Shown here: positions 1-8,814 of the stretch, in pieces | Numbering within the stretch: the first letter of the stretch is position 1 | How the letters are laid out: the number at the start of each line of letters is the position of its first letter | Assembly (NCBI RefSeq): GCF_015354735.1 | Contig: NZ_JACEFJ010000002.1 | Coordinates: forward strand, 558,001-622,000 | Length of the DNA: 64,000 nt | Reading direction: 5' to 3' | Origin: Pararhodonellum marinum | Lineage (GTDB): Bacteria; Bacteroidota; Bacteroidia; Cytophagales; Cyclobacteriaceae | The notes under the pieces: generated by a model | The model's input: the letters and a program-made list of their open reading frames with translations, nothing else | Told to the model about the DNA's origin: nothing | Databases searched by the model: none | Program-made: the position numbers and the translations under genes

Positions 1-1
1 A

Positions 2-985
2 TTCAAAGAGGTGACGGCATCCACCGGTCTGAAAAACACCAGCGGCTGGTGGAACAGCATTACCGCGGGGGATTTCACAGGCAATGGAAAAACCGATTAT
101 GTCTTGGGGAATTTGGGGTTGAACAGTAAGAACAAAGCATCCAAAGAGACACCGCTGAGACTGTATGCCTATGATTTTGACCGGAACAGCAGCATTGATC
201 CTTTGATGACCCGCTTCATTCAAGGCCGGGAATATCCCGTACACCCAAGGGATAACCTGATCAGTCAAATCCCCTCCATGAAAAGAAGGTTTCCAAGGTA
301 TCAGATCTATGGAGAGGCCAACATTGATAATGTGCTTACCAAAGAGGAAAGGAGAAACGCCTTACAATTGACTGCTGATCACATGGCGTCTTCCTTTCTG
401 GAAAACCTGGGAGGAGGTAAATTCAAGCTGACTCCGCTTCCTTTGGAAGCCCAAATTTCGCCGGTGTTTGGGTTGCAGGCAGGAGATTTTGATGGAGACG
501 GGCACCTTGATGTGTTGCTTGCGGGAAACAGTTATGCTGCTGAAATCCATTCCGGCTGGTATGATGCCGGGATTGGTTTGCTGTTAAAAGGAAACGGGAA
601 AGGGGATTTTACCCCTATCCGCCATCAAGAATCTGGATTTTTTGTGGATACTGATGCCAAAGGGATGGTCCGCCTGTTTTCCAAAAACGGTGAAACCTTG
701 ATCCTGGTCAGTTCCAACGACGCGGATCTCAAGGCATTTTCTGCACCCAGCCTAAGTTCAAAAGGCCTTTTCAGGCCAGAGACATTGGATACCAAAGTGG
801 TGATTCAATTGAAAAACGGCAACCAAACCATACATGAACTCTATCATGGTTCTTCCTATTTGTCCCATTCCAGCAGAAAGATTATCATACCTGAAAATGC
901 TACTCAAGTGACCGTATTCAATAGTTTAGGAGAGTCTCGAAAACTAGACCTATCCTTCTTGAATGTAACAACTTGGGCCAATTAA
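2..985 (+). CDS. VCBS/FG-GAP repeat protein, C-terminal part
   Basis: The gene runs in from the left edge; only about the last 327 codons are visible, and the first full codon begins at base 2. The visible part has FG-GAP/VCBS blades: ITAGDFTGNGKTDYVLGNLG near the start and LQAGDFDGDGHLDVLLAG around residues 155-175, both with the Asp-rich calcium-binding loop. The tail (KVVIQLKNGNQTIHELYHG and following) looks like the ASPIC/UnbV-type C-terminal domain found after such propellers. Proteins of this family are secreted or lipid-anchored beta-propellers of unknown ligand. It is followed by a repeat element and then a DUF1080/oxidoreductase pair. Product class is sure; function is unknown. Confidence 0.85.
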   Translation, partial: FKEVTASTGLKNTSGWWNSITAGDFTGNGKTDYVLGNLGLNSKNKASKETPLRLYAYDFDRNSSIDPLMTRFIQGREYPVHPRDNLISQIPSMKRRFPRYQIYGEANIDNVLTKEERRNALQLTADHMASSFLENLGGGKFKLTPLPLEAQISPVFGLQAGDFDGDGHLDVLLAGNSYAAEIHSGWYDAGIGLLLKGNGKGDFTPIRHQESGFFVDTDAKGMVRLFSKNGETLILVSSNDADLKAFSAPSLSSKGLFRPETLDTKVVIQLKNGNQTIHELYHGSSYLSHSSRKIIIPENATQVTVFNSLGESRKLDLSFLNVTTWAN

Positions 986-1050
986 ACTATAGTCTTATGT
1001 GAGTATTCAGAAAAAAATAATAAATATCTATACATGTACCCAATACACTG

Positions 1051-1184
1051 GTCGGATCCCGATAGCTATCGGCACAAAGTCGGAAGTCCCCCGCATGTCG
1101 CAGAGCAGGCCCGCCTGGAGTCGGGCAGGAATGTACCGAATATTCCAGTTTGATGGCGAGAATTATATTGATTTACCATTTTAC
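1051..1184 (+). repeat. Dispersed intergenic repeat, copy A
   Basis: This non-coding stretch matches 14433-14553 clearly over its last 80 bases: both hold GCAGGCCCGCCTG, then GTCGGGCA, AATGTAC, TGGCGAG, TTATAT and end in TTACCATTTTAC. Copy A also carries a perfect 14-bp palindrome CCGATAGCTATCGG at 1059-1072. It sits between the VCBS gene and the DUF1080 gene, and ends 7 bases before the latter's Shine-Dalgarno. No reading frame of interest lies in it. A REP-like or MITE-like family is inferred; copy number in the genome is unknown. Confidence 0.7.
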
Positions 1185-1190
1185 GCCCAA

Positions 1191-1200
1191 AAGGAGGTGA
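1191..1200 (+). promoter_or_regulatory. Strong Shine-Dalgarno for the DUF1080 gene
   Basis: AAGGAGGTGA lies 8 bases before the ATG at 1209. It is a full anti-16S match, unusual in Bacteroidota where most genes lack one, and it fixes the start at 1209 rather than at the earlier in-frame codon at 999. Confidence 0.75.
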
Positions 1201-1208
1201 AACAAATT

Positions 1209-1931
1209 ATGGAAAAGAAAATTAAAGTGAATTTGCTAATACTGAGTCTTTTCCTAGTGGCATTTGCTGTACAAAGTCAGGAATTGCCCCAGCCTAAAGT
1301 GGTGGATCCGGCAGAAAAATGGAATGCCCCTTCCGATGCTGTGGTTTTATTCAATGGTGGTAATTTGGATAAATTTGAAAGTGTAACAGGCGGACCTGCC
1401 AAATGGATAGGAGAGGGTGACCATTTCACCGTAAATCCCGGCACCGGAAACATTCATACAAAAGATCATTTCGGCGACATACAATTACACATTGAATGGC
1501 GTACGCCTACTGAGGATATCGGTAAAAAAAATCAGGAAAGCGGTAATTCCGGTATTTACCTGATGGGCAAATATGAAGTTCAAATTTTAAATTCTTTTCG
1601 CAATGAAACCTATCCGGATGGACAGGCAGGTGCTATATATTTGCAACATCCGCCCATGGTAAATGCTTCTCGCGCACCGGGTGAATGGCAAGTATATGAT
1701 ATTGTTTTCAAAGCACCGGTATACAACAATGAAGGTATGGAAAAAGAACCTGGCAGGGTAACTGTTTTTCACAACGGTATTTTGATTCAGTACCATGTAG
1801 AGATTAAAGGACCTACCATAGCTTTTAATAAAGCATTGCCAGAGCATGCTACCAAAGGGCCTTTGATGTTGCAGGACCATGATAATAAAATTAGTTTTCG
1901 AAATATATGGTTAAGAGAATTGAATTTATGA
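1209..1931 (+). CDS. DUF1080 (3-keto-disaccharide hydrolase-like) secreted protein
   Basis: A 240-aa protein with a Sec signal peptide (MEKKIKVNLLILSLFLVAFA, then VQSQ) and a single DUF1080 domain, a concanavalin-like jelly roll related to GH16. Family hallmarks are visible: VVLFNGGNLDKFE, GDIQLHIEWRTP, GNSGIYLMGKYEVQILNSF and the end LMLQDHDNKISFRNIWLREL. Some family members hydrolyse 3-keto-glycosides; most are uncharacterised. Its stop overlaps the start of the next gene (ATGA), so both are translationally coupled, and the partner is a Gfo/Idh/MocA oxidoreductase, a pairing that fits 3-keto-sugar chemistry. The start at 1209 is chosen for the strong ribosome binding site and the signal peptide. 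Confidence 0.88.
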   Translation: MEKKIKVNLLILSLFLVAFAVQSQELPQPKVVDPAEKWNAPSDAVVLFNGGNLDKFESVTGGPAKWIGEGDHFTVNPGTGNIHTKDHFGDIQLHIEWRTPTEDIGKKNQESGNSGIYLMGKYEVQILNSFRNETYPDGQAGAIYLQHPPMVNASRAPGEWQVYDIVFKAPVYNNEGMEKEPGRVTVFHNGILIQYHVEIKGPTIAFNKALPEHATKGPLMLQDHDNKISFRNIWLRELNL

Positions 1932-3307
1932 AAGCATCAAGAAGAGACTTTATAAAAAAAGGGGGTGCTGCACTGGGTGCTATGATTGCAGTGCCGACCA
2001 TTATTCCTGCATCCGCTTTGGGTAAAAATGGTTTTGTCGCCCCATCCGATAGAATTACCATGGCGGTAATCGGTGCCGGTAATCAAGGCGGCAATGACAC
2101 ACGTTCATTTTTACAGGATGAAAGAGTGCAGATCACCACCATTTGTGATGTCAATAAAAAAAGCGATGGTTATTGGGACGGAAAAGTTGCCGGTAGGGAG
2201 TTTATGATGGAAATGGTGGACCAGGCCTATCAGAAGAAATTTGGAAGAAGATACAAAGGAACAATAGGGTATGAGGACTTTCGGGAAGTATTACAAAGAA
2301 AAGATATTGATGTAGTAGAAATTGCCACACCGGACCACTGGCATGCCATCCCGGTCATGATGGCTGCCTCTGCCAAAAAAGACATCTACTGCCAAAAGCC
2401 CCTATCCCTTACTGTTCAGGAAGGACGGGACATGAGCAATGCGGTAAAACACCACAATGTGGTTTTTCAAACCGGTAGCCAGCAACGCAGCAATGAACAT
2501 TTCCGCTGGGCGGTAGAAATGGTCCGTAGTGGCAAAATAGGAAAGTTAAAGAAGGTTACCTGTGGACTTCCCGGCGGGACACCTGATTTTGGCAAAACCG
2601 CTCATCTTACCGAAATACTACCTGTACCTAAAGATTTCAACTTTGACATGTGGCTTGGACCGGCTCCTGAGGCGCCTTATCAGCCTTGTCGTACACATGT
2701 TAATTACCGTTGGGTGCTCGATTATTCCGGTGGTATGGTTACCGATTGGGGCGGCCACCATCCGGATATTGCCCAGTGGGGAATTGGTGCCGATGGTTCA
2801 GGTCCCATAAGAATCCAGAATCCCAAATCAAAATGGTCAAACCACCCGGTTTACAATACGGCTACTGAATTTTATTTTGAAGCCATATATGAAAATGAGG
2901 TAGAACTGATTGTCAGCAATCTCGGTAAAGATATAGACATACCATCCGGTGTACGTTTCCATTGTGAAGCCGGCAGTGTATGGGCTACTCGTGAAGAACA
3001 CCACGCCGATCCGGTAAGTGTCCTGGACATTGAACTGGAGGAAAAGGACCGCTTGTACACCAGCAACAATCATTATCGCAACTTTATTGATTGTGTTATC
3101 TCGCGTAAGGAAACTGCTGCACCGGCAGAAACCGCTCACCGTTCGATAACCATCTCGCATTTGGGCAATATCGCCATGATGCTTAATCAAGATCTGGAAT
3201 GGGATCCGGTGAAAGAAAAAGTTAAAGATAATTTCCTGGCCAATCAGTTGCTTTCCAGACAGATGCGGGAGCCATGGGATAAAGTGTATATGAAATACAA
3301 GGTGTGA
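1928..3307 (+). CDS. TAT-exported Gfo/Idh/MocA family oxidoreductase
   Basis: A 459-aa NAD(P)-dependent oxidoreductase. The N-terminus has a twin-arginine signal (SRRDFIKKGGAALG, RR at residues 5-6), then the Rossmann motif AVIGAGNQGGND, the conserved EIATPDHWHAIPVMMA and KDIYCQKPLSLTV (catalytic-lysine region of the family), and the C-terminal domain DWGGHHPDIAQWG. The ATG at 1928 overlaps the stop of the DUF1080 gene by four bases. TAT export of a folded, cofactor-loaded enzyme and the coupling to DUF1080 suggest periplasmic oxidation of a glycoside, followed or preceded by cleavage of the keto-glycoside. The substrate is not readable from the sequence. Confidence 0.9.
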   Translation: MKASRRDFIKKGGAALGAMIAVPTIIPASALGKNGFVAPSDRITMAVIGAGNQGGNDTRSFLQDERVQITTICDVNKKSDGYWDGKVAGREFMMEMVDQAYQKKFGRRYKGTIGYEDFREVLQRKDIDVVEIATPDHWHAIPVMMAASAKKDIYCQKPLSLTVQEGRDMSNAVKHHNVVFQTGSQQRSNEHFRWAVEMVRSGKIGKLKKVTCGLPGGTPDFGKTAHLTEILPVPKDFNFDMWLGPAPEAPYQPCRTHVNYRWVLDYSGGMVTDWGGHHPDIAQWGIGADGSGPIRIQNPKSKWSNHPVYNTATEFYFEAIYENEVELIVSNLGKDIDIPSGVRFHCEAGSVWATREEHHADPVSVLDIELEEKDRLYTSNNHYRNFIDCVISRKETAAPAETAHRSITISHLGNIAMMLNQDLEWDPVKEKVKDNFLANQLLSRQMREPWDKVYMKYKV

Positions 3308-3317
3308 TCTCCGATTT

Positions 3318-4922
3318 TCAGTTATGATTCCTTAAGACTACAAAAGGAACCCAAGGTGCAAAAAAATTCCCTTCTGATTGGGCGGGTTGAAACATCAATG
3401 ATCCCAAAAGCAAATCTTCCTTGCCATTGTTGTCCAAATCAGCCTTTTCTAAGATCAACCAATTGGATATCAATGGCTCAGGAAGGGCAAAAGGTTTGAA
3501 ATTGAGGTTTCCCTGATTTTGGAAATAAAGGAAATCCTGCCTTGGCATTTGATCCCAATCCGGAAAAAAAGAGATAGCTGCCACGTCCATTTCCCCATTT
3601 CCATTGAAATCACCTGCTATGGCCCGTGAGGCCCCATGCATAGGGAAAAACCAAGCCTCCTCGAAATTATTTTTTCCGTCATTCAAGAAAATCCTTACCC
3701 CATGGTAATTTTTGAAAATGGGGGAAAGGTCCGCATTATCCCCATTGGTCAATAAAATATCCAAATGTCCATCGCCGTCAAAGTCCACCAAATCAAAGTC
3801 ACTGCAACCAAACAAAGGATGAAACTGTAGGGCGGCTTTTTCGAGAAACTTGCCACCGCCTTGGTTGTAAAAAATGTACACGCCCTCATAGGCCTGCGCC
3901 ATCAGGACCACGATGTCGGGCAATCCGTCTCCATCCATGTCTTCAATAAAAGCCCGACGGGCACCCGGAAAATCCCTCAGCCTGTGTTCCTTGTAGCCTT
4001 CTTGGGTCTGCTCAAACCAGGCAAGGTTCCCTTTGTGGTTGCCAAAATTACTGATCACCACATCTTCCATCCCGTTTTGGTTGAGATCGCCAAAGGCAAA
4101 ATGCACAGGCCTGTTGAGGTTTTCGAATTGAAGGTTGGGCGCCTGGAGTCCAGTGCCCGGATACCGGTTCCATTGCCCAATGGCTTTGGTGGAAGGGTCC
4201 ATGATGCCCATGGTGAGCAGGTCCAAACTGCCATCTTTCCTGAATCTGATGTCAGATGGTGCACTGTCCACCTGAATGGAATCGATGATTTCCATGCTGT
4301 CTGATTGGAGGACAAAAACCTGTCCTAGTCTATCCCCGACATAAAGCAGATTTCTATCCATATCCTTTCTCAGCATGGTGGTCAGGGGAGCCCGTTGCTT
4401 TCCCAGATCTGGAATTTCCAATTTAAATCCTGGAATACCTTTCTCGATTTCAGGGATCTCCTGTTGCGGCAAGGGCTTTTCAGGAGCTTCTTCCAAATAG
4501 TAGGCCTCAATCTTTTTCCAGTCCGATTCTGAAATATAGGCAGTCACCGGGTAGACTTCTGGGTTCATGGCATTGATGGCTACCTGTGGATCTTCGGGCA
4601 ACCTTAATCCCAGCCTTTTACGCATGTCCGGCAAGACGCTTTTCTCCCAGGTTTTTTTATCCAACAATTCGGGGTCAGGTTTCAGATGACAGGTACCACA
4701 GTAGGCTTGAGAAAGTTGGATTCCGGTCAAGTCCAAATCAGAATTGGCCAGCTCATGCAGTTTTTGCCTGTCCCTATCAGCGAGTGATGCTTCTGTTCCC
4801 CGATTTCCTTCTCCACAGCTCCAGGTGCCCAAGGTGAAAAGACCTATCATAAAATACTGTAAAAGCGATTTACTGGAAAAATTATAGTCCTTGGAGGGCA
4901 AAATTTCAAAGTGACTTATCAA
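3318..4922 (-). CDS. Lipoprotein with heme-c motif and VCBS/FG-GAP repeats
   Basis: A 534-aa protein whose N-terminus holds a lipobox (LGTWSC), then one heme-binding CGTCH near residue 75 within a short cytochrome-like segment, and then a VCBS propeller with repeated Asp loops such as AFIEDMDGDGLPDIVVL, LVDFDGDGHLDILLT and IAGDFNGNGEMDVAAI. The combination suggests a surface or periplasmic electron-transfer/adhesion protein; the role is unknown. The long form starts with TTG at 4922. An ATG at 4850 gives a shorter protein, but with a signal lacking basic residues, so the start is uncertain. It converges with the oxidoreductase gene, leaving only 10 bases between them. Confidence 0.82.
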   Translation of the reverse strand: MISHFEILPSKDYNFSSKSLLQYFMIGLFTLGTWSCGEGNRGTEASLADRDRQKLHELANSDLDLTGIQLSQAYCGTCHLKPDPELLDKKTWEKSVLPDMRKRLGLRLPEDPQVAINAMNPEVYPVTAYISESDWKKIEAYYLEEAPEKPLPQQEIPEIEKGIPGFKLEIPDLGKQRAPLTTMLRKDMDRNLLYVGDRLGQVFVLQSDSMEIIDSIQVDSAPSDIRFRKDGSLDLLTMGIMDPSTKAIGQWNRYPGTGLQAPNLQFENLNRPVHFAFGDLNQNGMEDVVISNFGNHKGNLAWFEQTQEGYKEHRLRDFPGARRAFIEDMDGDGLPDIVVLMAQAYEGVYIFYNQGGGKFLEKAALQFHPLFGCSDFDLVDFDGDGHLDILLTNGDNADLSPIFKNYHGVRIFLNDGKNNFEEAWFFPMHGASRAIAGDFNGNGEMDVAAISFFPDWDQMPRQDFLYFQNQGNLNFKPFALPEPLISNWLILEKADLDNNGKEDLLLGSLMFQPAQSEGNFFAPWVPFVVLRNHN

Positions 4923-5114
4923 AACGGTATCTCATTTAATTTTTACTCAATTGATTACAATATATCTTTTTCCTTTCATAGGACACATAAAAAAGAGATG
5001 AAATGAATAAAGATTTTAAGTGACGCTAAATCTTGGGATATGCTTTCCAAAATAGGATGTTTTTGTTATACTTGATAAGTAAACCCGTTCAAACCTTAAC
5101 CCAATTGATCCATC

Positions 5115-7076
5115 ATGAAAATATCCCTTCTCTCTTTTAATCTTGTATTGTTTGGCTTTCTCCCGATTTTTTTTTCCTGCCAACCACCTTCTTCCGAAAA
5201 CGCTTGGGAAATAGCATCTCCCAATGGAAATCTGTCTGCAAGGTTTTATCTCGAATCAGATTCTTCGCGGCTCATGTACGAAGTTTTCAGTATGGAGGGG
5301 GCAGAGAAAAAGAACATACTTTTGCCTGCACCTTTGGGTTTGGCTCGGGAAGATCAAGGATTCTTTTCGGGGTTGGTTTTTGAGGAAATGTCGGGACCGG
5401 TCAGGCACTCAGATGCATACACGATGGTCACCGGAAAGCGATTGGATAACAAAGATGAAGCAGAAGAAATGACCCTTACCTTCTCCAATCAACAAGGCGG
5501 TTTACTGAATTTGGTGGTTAGGGCATATGATGAGGGGATTGCCTTTCGGTATGTATTTCCTGAAAAACAAGATGGGAAATTCAAGGTGATCAAAGAATAT
5601 ACTTCATTTCAATTGAATGAATCCAGTAAAAAATGGATTCAACCCTATGATTCCATTACCAATTATACCCCTGCATATGAAAAATACTACACCAATGGGG
5701 AGCCTTTGGGTAGTCGGCCTCAGTATGGAAACGGCTGGTGTTTTCCGGCACTCTTTGAGACGTCAGGTCATTGGGTGCTGCTTTCTGAGACCGATTTGGA
5801 TGAGGGGTTTTATGGATCAAGGTTGGAAGGGAATGGCTCAACATATTCCCTGGCAGGGCCTTTAGAAGGAGAGGCTTTTGGAGAAGGGAATGTATATGCG
5901 GAAAACACCCTTCCATGGGAAATGCCTTGGCGTTTCATCACTGTTTCCAAAGAAATTTCCGGCATAGTTGAATCCAATATGGTGCATCATCTGGCATCAC
6001 CACAAGCAGATGAGGATTTCTCCTGGGTAGAGACGGGCCGTGCTTCCTGGAGCTGGTGGAGTGACAATGACAGCCCGCAGGATTTTGATAAACTCAAAAC
6101 CTTTATTGATTTTGGTTCCACAATGGGATGGGAGTATTCTCTGATAGATGCCAATTGGAATGTCATGCAAGGAGGAGATGTCTGGGAGCTGAATGAATAT
6201 GCCAAATCCAAATCGGTGGGGCTTTGGCTATGGTACAATTCCGGTGGTCCCCACAATGTGGTGACTGAGATGCCGAGAGACAGGATGCATGAAAGAGAGG
6301 CAAGGAGAGAAGAGTTTAAAATGCTTAAGGAAAAAGGCATCAAAGGCATCAAGGTGGATTTTTTCCAAAGTGACAAACAGCACATCATTGAGCAATACAT
6401 GGGGATCTTGGAGGATGCCGCTGCGCATCAGATTATGGTCAATTTTCATGGTTGCACCATACCCAGAGGTTGGGCGAGGACATGGCCAAACCTGCTGACC
6501 ATGGAAAGCGCAAGGGGAATGGAAACCTATATTTTCGGAAGGGACTTCCCTGAAAAGGCGCCTCTACATAATGTCCATCTGGTTTTTACCCGTAATGTGG
6601 TGGGATCCATGGATTATACTCCTCTGGCATTTTCCAACTCTACCTATCCCAGAAAGACCAGTTATGGGCATGAACTGGCTTTAGGGGTGGTTTTTGAAAG
6701 CGGGCTTGTGCATCCATCAGATGCCGTGGACCAATACAAACAGCTTCCAAGTCCCGTATTGGACTTTATCAAAGACTTGCCGGCGGTATGGGAAGACACC
6801 AGACTGCTGGCAGGTCACCCCTCTTCAGATGCTTTGGTTGCCAGAAAAAGCGGAGACAGCTGGTACATAGGCTATATCAATGGACTGGAAGAAAGCAGAA
6901 CCGTTGAGGTAGATTTTGGTTTTCTGGAAAATGGAAATTTTGAAGTCGAACTCCTCGCAGATGGGGAAGATCATCAGTCTTTTTCCTTTGGACAAACCGA
7001 CACCGAGCAAGGGAACACACCTTCTGTAAATGTGCTTCCTTTTGGAGGTTTTGTGATGAAACTGAGCCAAAAATGA
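5115..7076 (+). CDS. GH97 family glycoside hydrolase (retaining-type), lipoprotein
   Basis: A 653-aa protein with a lipoprotein signal (FLPIFFSC, Cys22) and the full GH97 layout: N-terminal beta-sandwich, (beta/alpha)8 barrel and a C-terminal beta domain. In the barrel, GIKVDFFQSD places Asp415 where retaining GH97 enzymes carry the nucleophile, and TMESARGME places Glu464 as a candidate acid/base. This pattern points to the alpha-galactosidase-like retaining branch rather than SusB-like inverting alpha-glucosidases (family knowledge; the assignment here is by motif only). No SusC/SusD genes are adjacent, so it is a stand-alone outer-surface or periplasmic glycosidase. Confidence 0.88.
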   Translation: MKISLLSFNLVLFGFLPIFFSCQPPSSENAWEIASPNGNLSARFYLESDSSRLMYEVFSMEGAEKKNILLPAPLGLAREDQGFFSGLVFEEMSGPVRHSDAYTMVTGKRLDNKDEAEEMTLTFSNQQGGLLNLVVRAYDEGIAFRYVFPEKQDGKFKVIKEYTSFQLNESSKKWIQPYDSITNYTPAYEKYYTNGEPLGSRPQYGNGWCFPALFETSGHWVLLSETDLDEGFYGSRLEGNGSTYSLAGPLEGEAFGEGNVYAENTLPWEMPWRFITVSKEISGIVESNMVHHLASPQADEDFSWVETGRASWSWWSDNDSPQDFDKLKTFIDFGSTMGWEYSLIDANWNVMQGGDVWELNEYAKSKSVGLWLWYNSGGPHNVVTEMPRDRMHEREARREEFKMLKEKGIKGIKVDFFQSDKQHIIEQYMGILEDAAAHQIMVNFHGCTIPRGWARTWPNLLTMESARGMETYIFGRDFPEKAPLHNVHLVFTRNVVGSMDYTPLAFSNSTYPRKTSYGHELALGVVFESGLVHPSDAVDQYKQLPSPVLDFIKDLPAVWEDTRLLAGHPSSDALVARKSGDSWYIGYINGLEESRTVEVDFGFLENGNFEVELLADGEDHQSFSFGQTDTEQGNTPSVNVLPFGGFVMKLSQK

Positions 7077-7241
7077 GAAAAGATTATACCCAATCTGAAG
7101 GTCAGGTTCTAAAAAAAGACTTATTGAGTAAGATCAATTTTGGGAAAAGTCAAATAGGAATGAGGCATTATTCTACGCCTAAACACTTGTGGTAAGAAAA
7201 ATAACTGTATCAAATTGCAGGCTGACGGATATTCATGAAGC

Positions 7242-8546
7242 CTATTTTACCCCAAATTTTCCAAACAGCCAATCTTCTGTTTTTTTCCCTTGTTCCGGAT
7301 ATGTCCAGTGCCCGGTTTCCGGAACCACAAAGACTTCTTTGGGCGCTTGGATCACATTGTAGGCGGAATAGAAAGAGGTGGGAGGACAGACTTCATCATT
7401 GAATCCCCAGGTATAAAAGCCGGGGGCTTTCAGGATTCTGGCAAAATTGACCACATCATAGTAAGCCAGCGTTTCGATCACTTCAGGTTTGTTGTAATGC
7501 TTGAGATTTTGACCAGTAAATACATGGGGCCAGCCTCCTGCTCTCCCGTTGAGGTATCCCGTAAGGTCACTCAAGGCAGGGTAAACTGCTGCCAAATAGT
7601 CGATCCTGGAATCTAAAGCTGCCGTGATGATGGCCAATGCCCCTCCCTGACTTCCTCCCTGAACGGCAAGATTTTGGCCATCGTACTGAGGCAGGTTGAC
7701 CAAAAAGTCCACAGCCCGGACACAGCCCAAATACACCCGCTTGTAATAATACAGGTCCTTGTCCTGATTGTTGATATGCATGTATCCGCTCAATGCTCCC
7801 GCGGATAGATTGTTATAGACCTCCTGAGGAAGATCTACCGGAATGCCATGAATGCCAATCTGCAAAGTAATCGCACCCCGCATTGCTTTTCCCAGATCTC
7901 CTCCATAAGGTCTGATCCCTGCTCCGGGTACATTCAAGATCGCGGGAAACTTCCCTTCCCCTGTAGGAATGCTTAAAATTCCATAGATTCTGGAATTTCT
8001 GATGTTTTGAAAACTGACATGGTAGACATCCAGGTGTTGGTTGCTTTTCTCCGGTAAGTGGGTCATTGTATAATCCATCGGAATTTCCGCCAATTCTGCC
8101 TTGGCTTTGTCCCAAAAAGCAGCAAAATCAGCCGGCATTTTGACCGTGGGCTGAATTTTTTCCGGTTCAAATGCAGCGGTACCTAAACCCTTGTATTCCT
8201 TACCGTCTAGGGTGGCATACACCTCACACCTGAGAAATCCCGGATTCCGCATGGTGAATTTCTGGGTTTTGGCTTTACCATCCTTCAAGTTAAGCGTCCC
8301 TTCCTTCAATGGCTCCATCTTTTCTTCCATCACCACATACCTGACATTTTCTACCGGCACAGCCACGCCGGATTGTGTGATGTTGATGGAAAACTCCACA
8401 TTCTCCCCTGTTTTGTAAGTCCAATCTGTTTTATCCGGGGCCACAGAGATGTTCAGATATTGCCTTGGGATCTGGCCCGATGAAAACTCAATGATGCAGA
8501 AAGTGAATACACAAAGGAGTAATAGGCTATTTCTGTTTAAATTCAT
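7242..8546 (-). CDS. Acetylxylan esterase / cephalosporin-C deacetylase-like hydrolase
   Basis: A 434-aa secreted protein. A signal peptide (MNLNRNSLLLLCVFTFCI, ending SSGQ) is followed by an N-terminal Ig-like domain of about 110 residues and then an AXE1-type alpha/beta hydrolase. Catalytic signatures are AVQGGSQGGALAI (nucleophilic Ser), GFNDEVCPP (Asp) and VVPETGHWTYP (His). The family removes acetyl groups from carbohydrate chains such as xylan. It stands convergent to the GH97 gene with a 165-bp gap that holds no gene. The substrate is inferred only. Confidence 0.88.
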   Translation of the reverse strand: MNLNRNSLLLLCVFTFCIIEFSSGQIPRQYLNISVAPDKTDWTYKTGENVEFSINITQSGVAVPVENVRYVVMEEKMEPLKEGTLNLKDGKAKTQKFTMRNPGFLRCEVYATLDGKEYKGLGTAAFEPEKIQPTVKMPADFAAFWDKAKAELAEIPMDYTMTHLPEKSNQHLDVYHVSFQNIRNSRIYGILSIPTGEGKFPAILNVPGAGIRPYGGDLGKAMRGAITLQIGIHGIPVDLPQEVYNNLSAGALSGYMHINNQDKDLYYYKRVYLGCVRAVDFLVNLPQYDGQNLAVQGGSQGGALAIITAALDSRIDYLAAVYPALSDLTGYLNGRAGGWPHVFTGQNLKHYNKPEVIETLAYYDVVNFARILKAPGFYTWGFNDEVCPPTSFYSAYNVIQAPKEVFVVPETGHWTYPEQGKKTEDWLFGKFGVK

Positions 8547-8569
8547 GGTTTGGCATTAAAGTACGTACA

Positions 8570-8595
8570 AAATTTAAATTGCTATAAATTTAAAT
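8570..8595. repeat. Short AT direct repeat in a divergent promoter region
   Basis: AAATTTAAAT occurs at 8570-8579 and again at 8586-8595, a 16-base period, inside the 268-bp gap between the divergent esterase and sulfatase genes. It could be a regulator site or plain AT-rich promoter DNA. A short GTACGTAC palindrome lies just before it. Confidence 0.3.
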
Positions 8596-8814
8596 GACTC
8601 TGGCAGGGAAAGCAATCTTTTGTGGAGTTTCATTTCTTCCATCATTTTATAAGTTTGTTTTCGAGAATACGCAACAAATATTTGGGAAAATGGACCAGTT
8701 GATTTCTCCTTTCTGGGTTTTTTAAGCCTTCAGAATGTTGTGATAAAACCAAAGCATTTGTAATTTCCAGATCAAATCAAATTAATTATTTTGCAACGAA
8801 TATTCCCTAGAAAC

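Noticed and set aside
999-1208. N-terminal extension of the DUF1080 gene from 999
   Set aside because: It runs through the dispersed repeat and lies before a strong Shine-Dalgarno and a signal peptide start at 1209.
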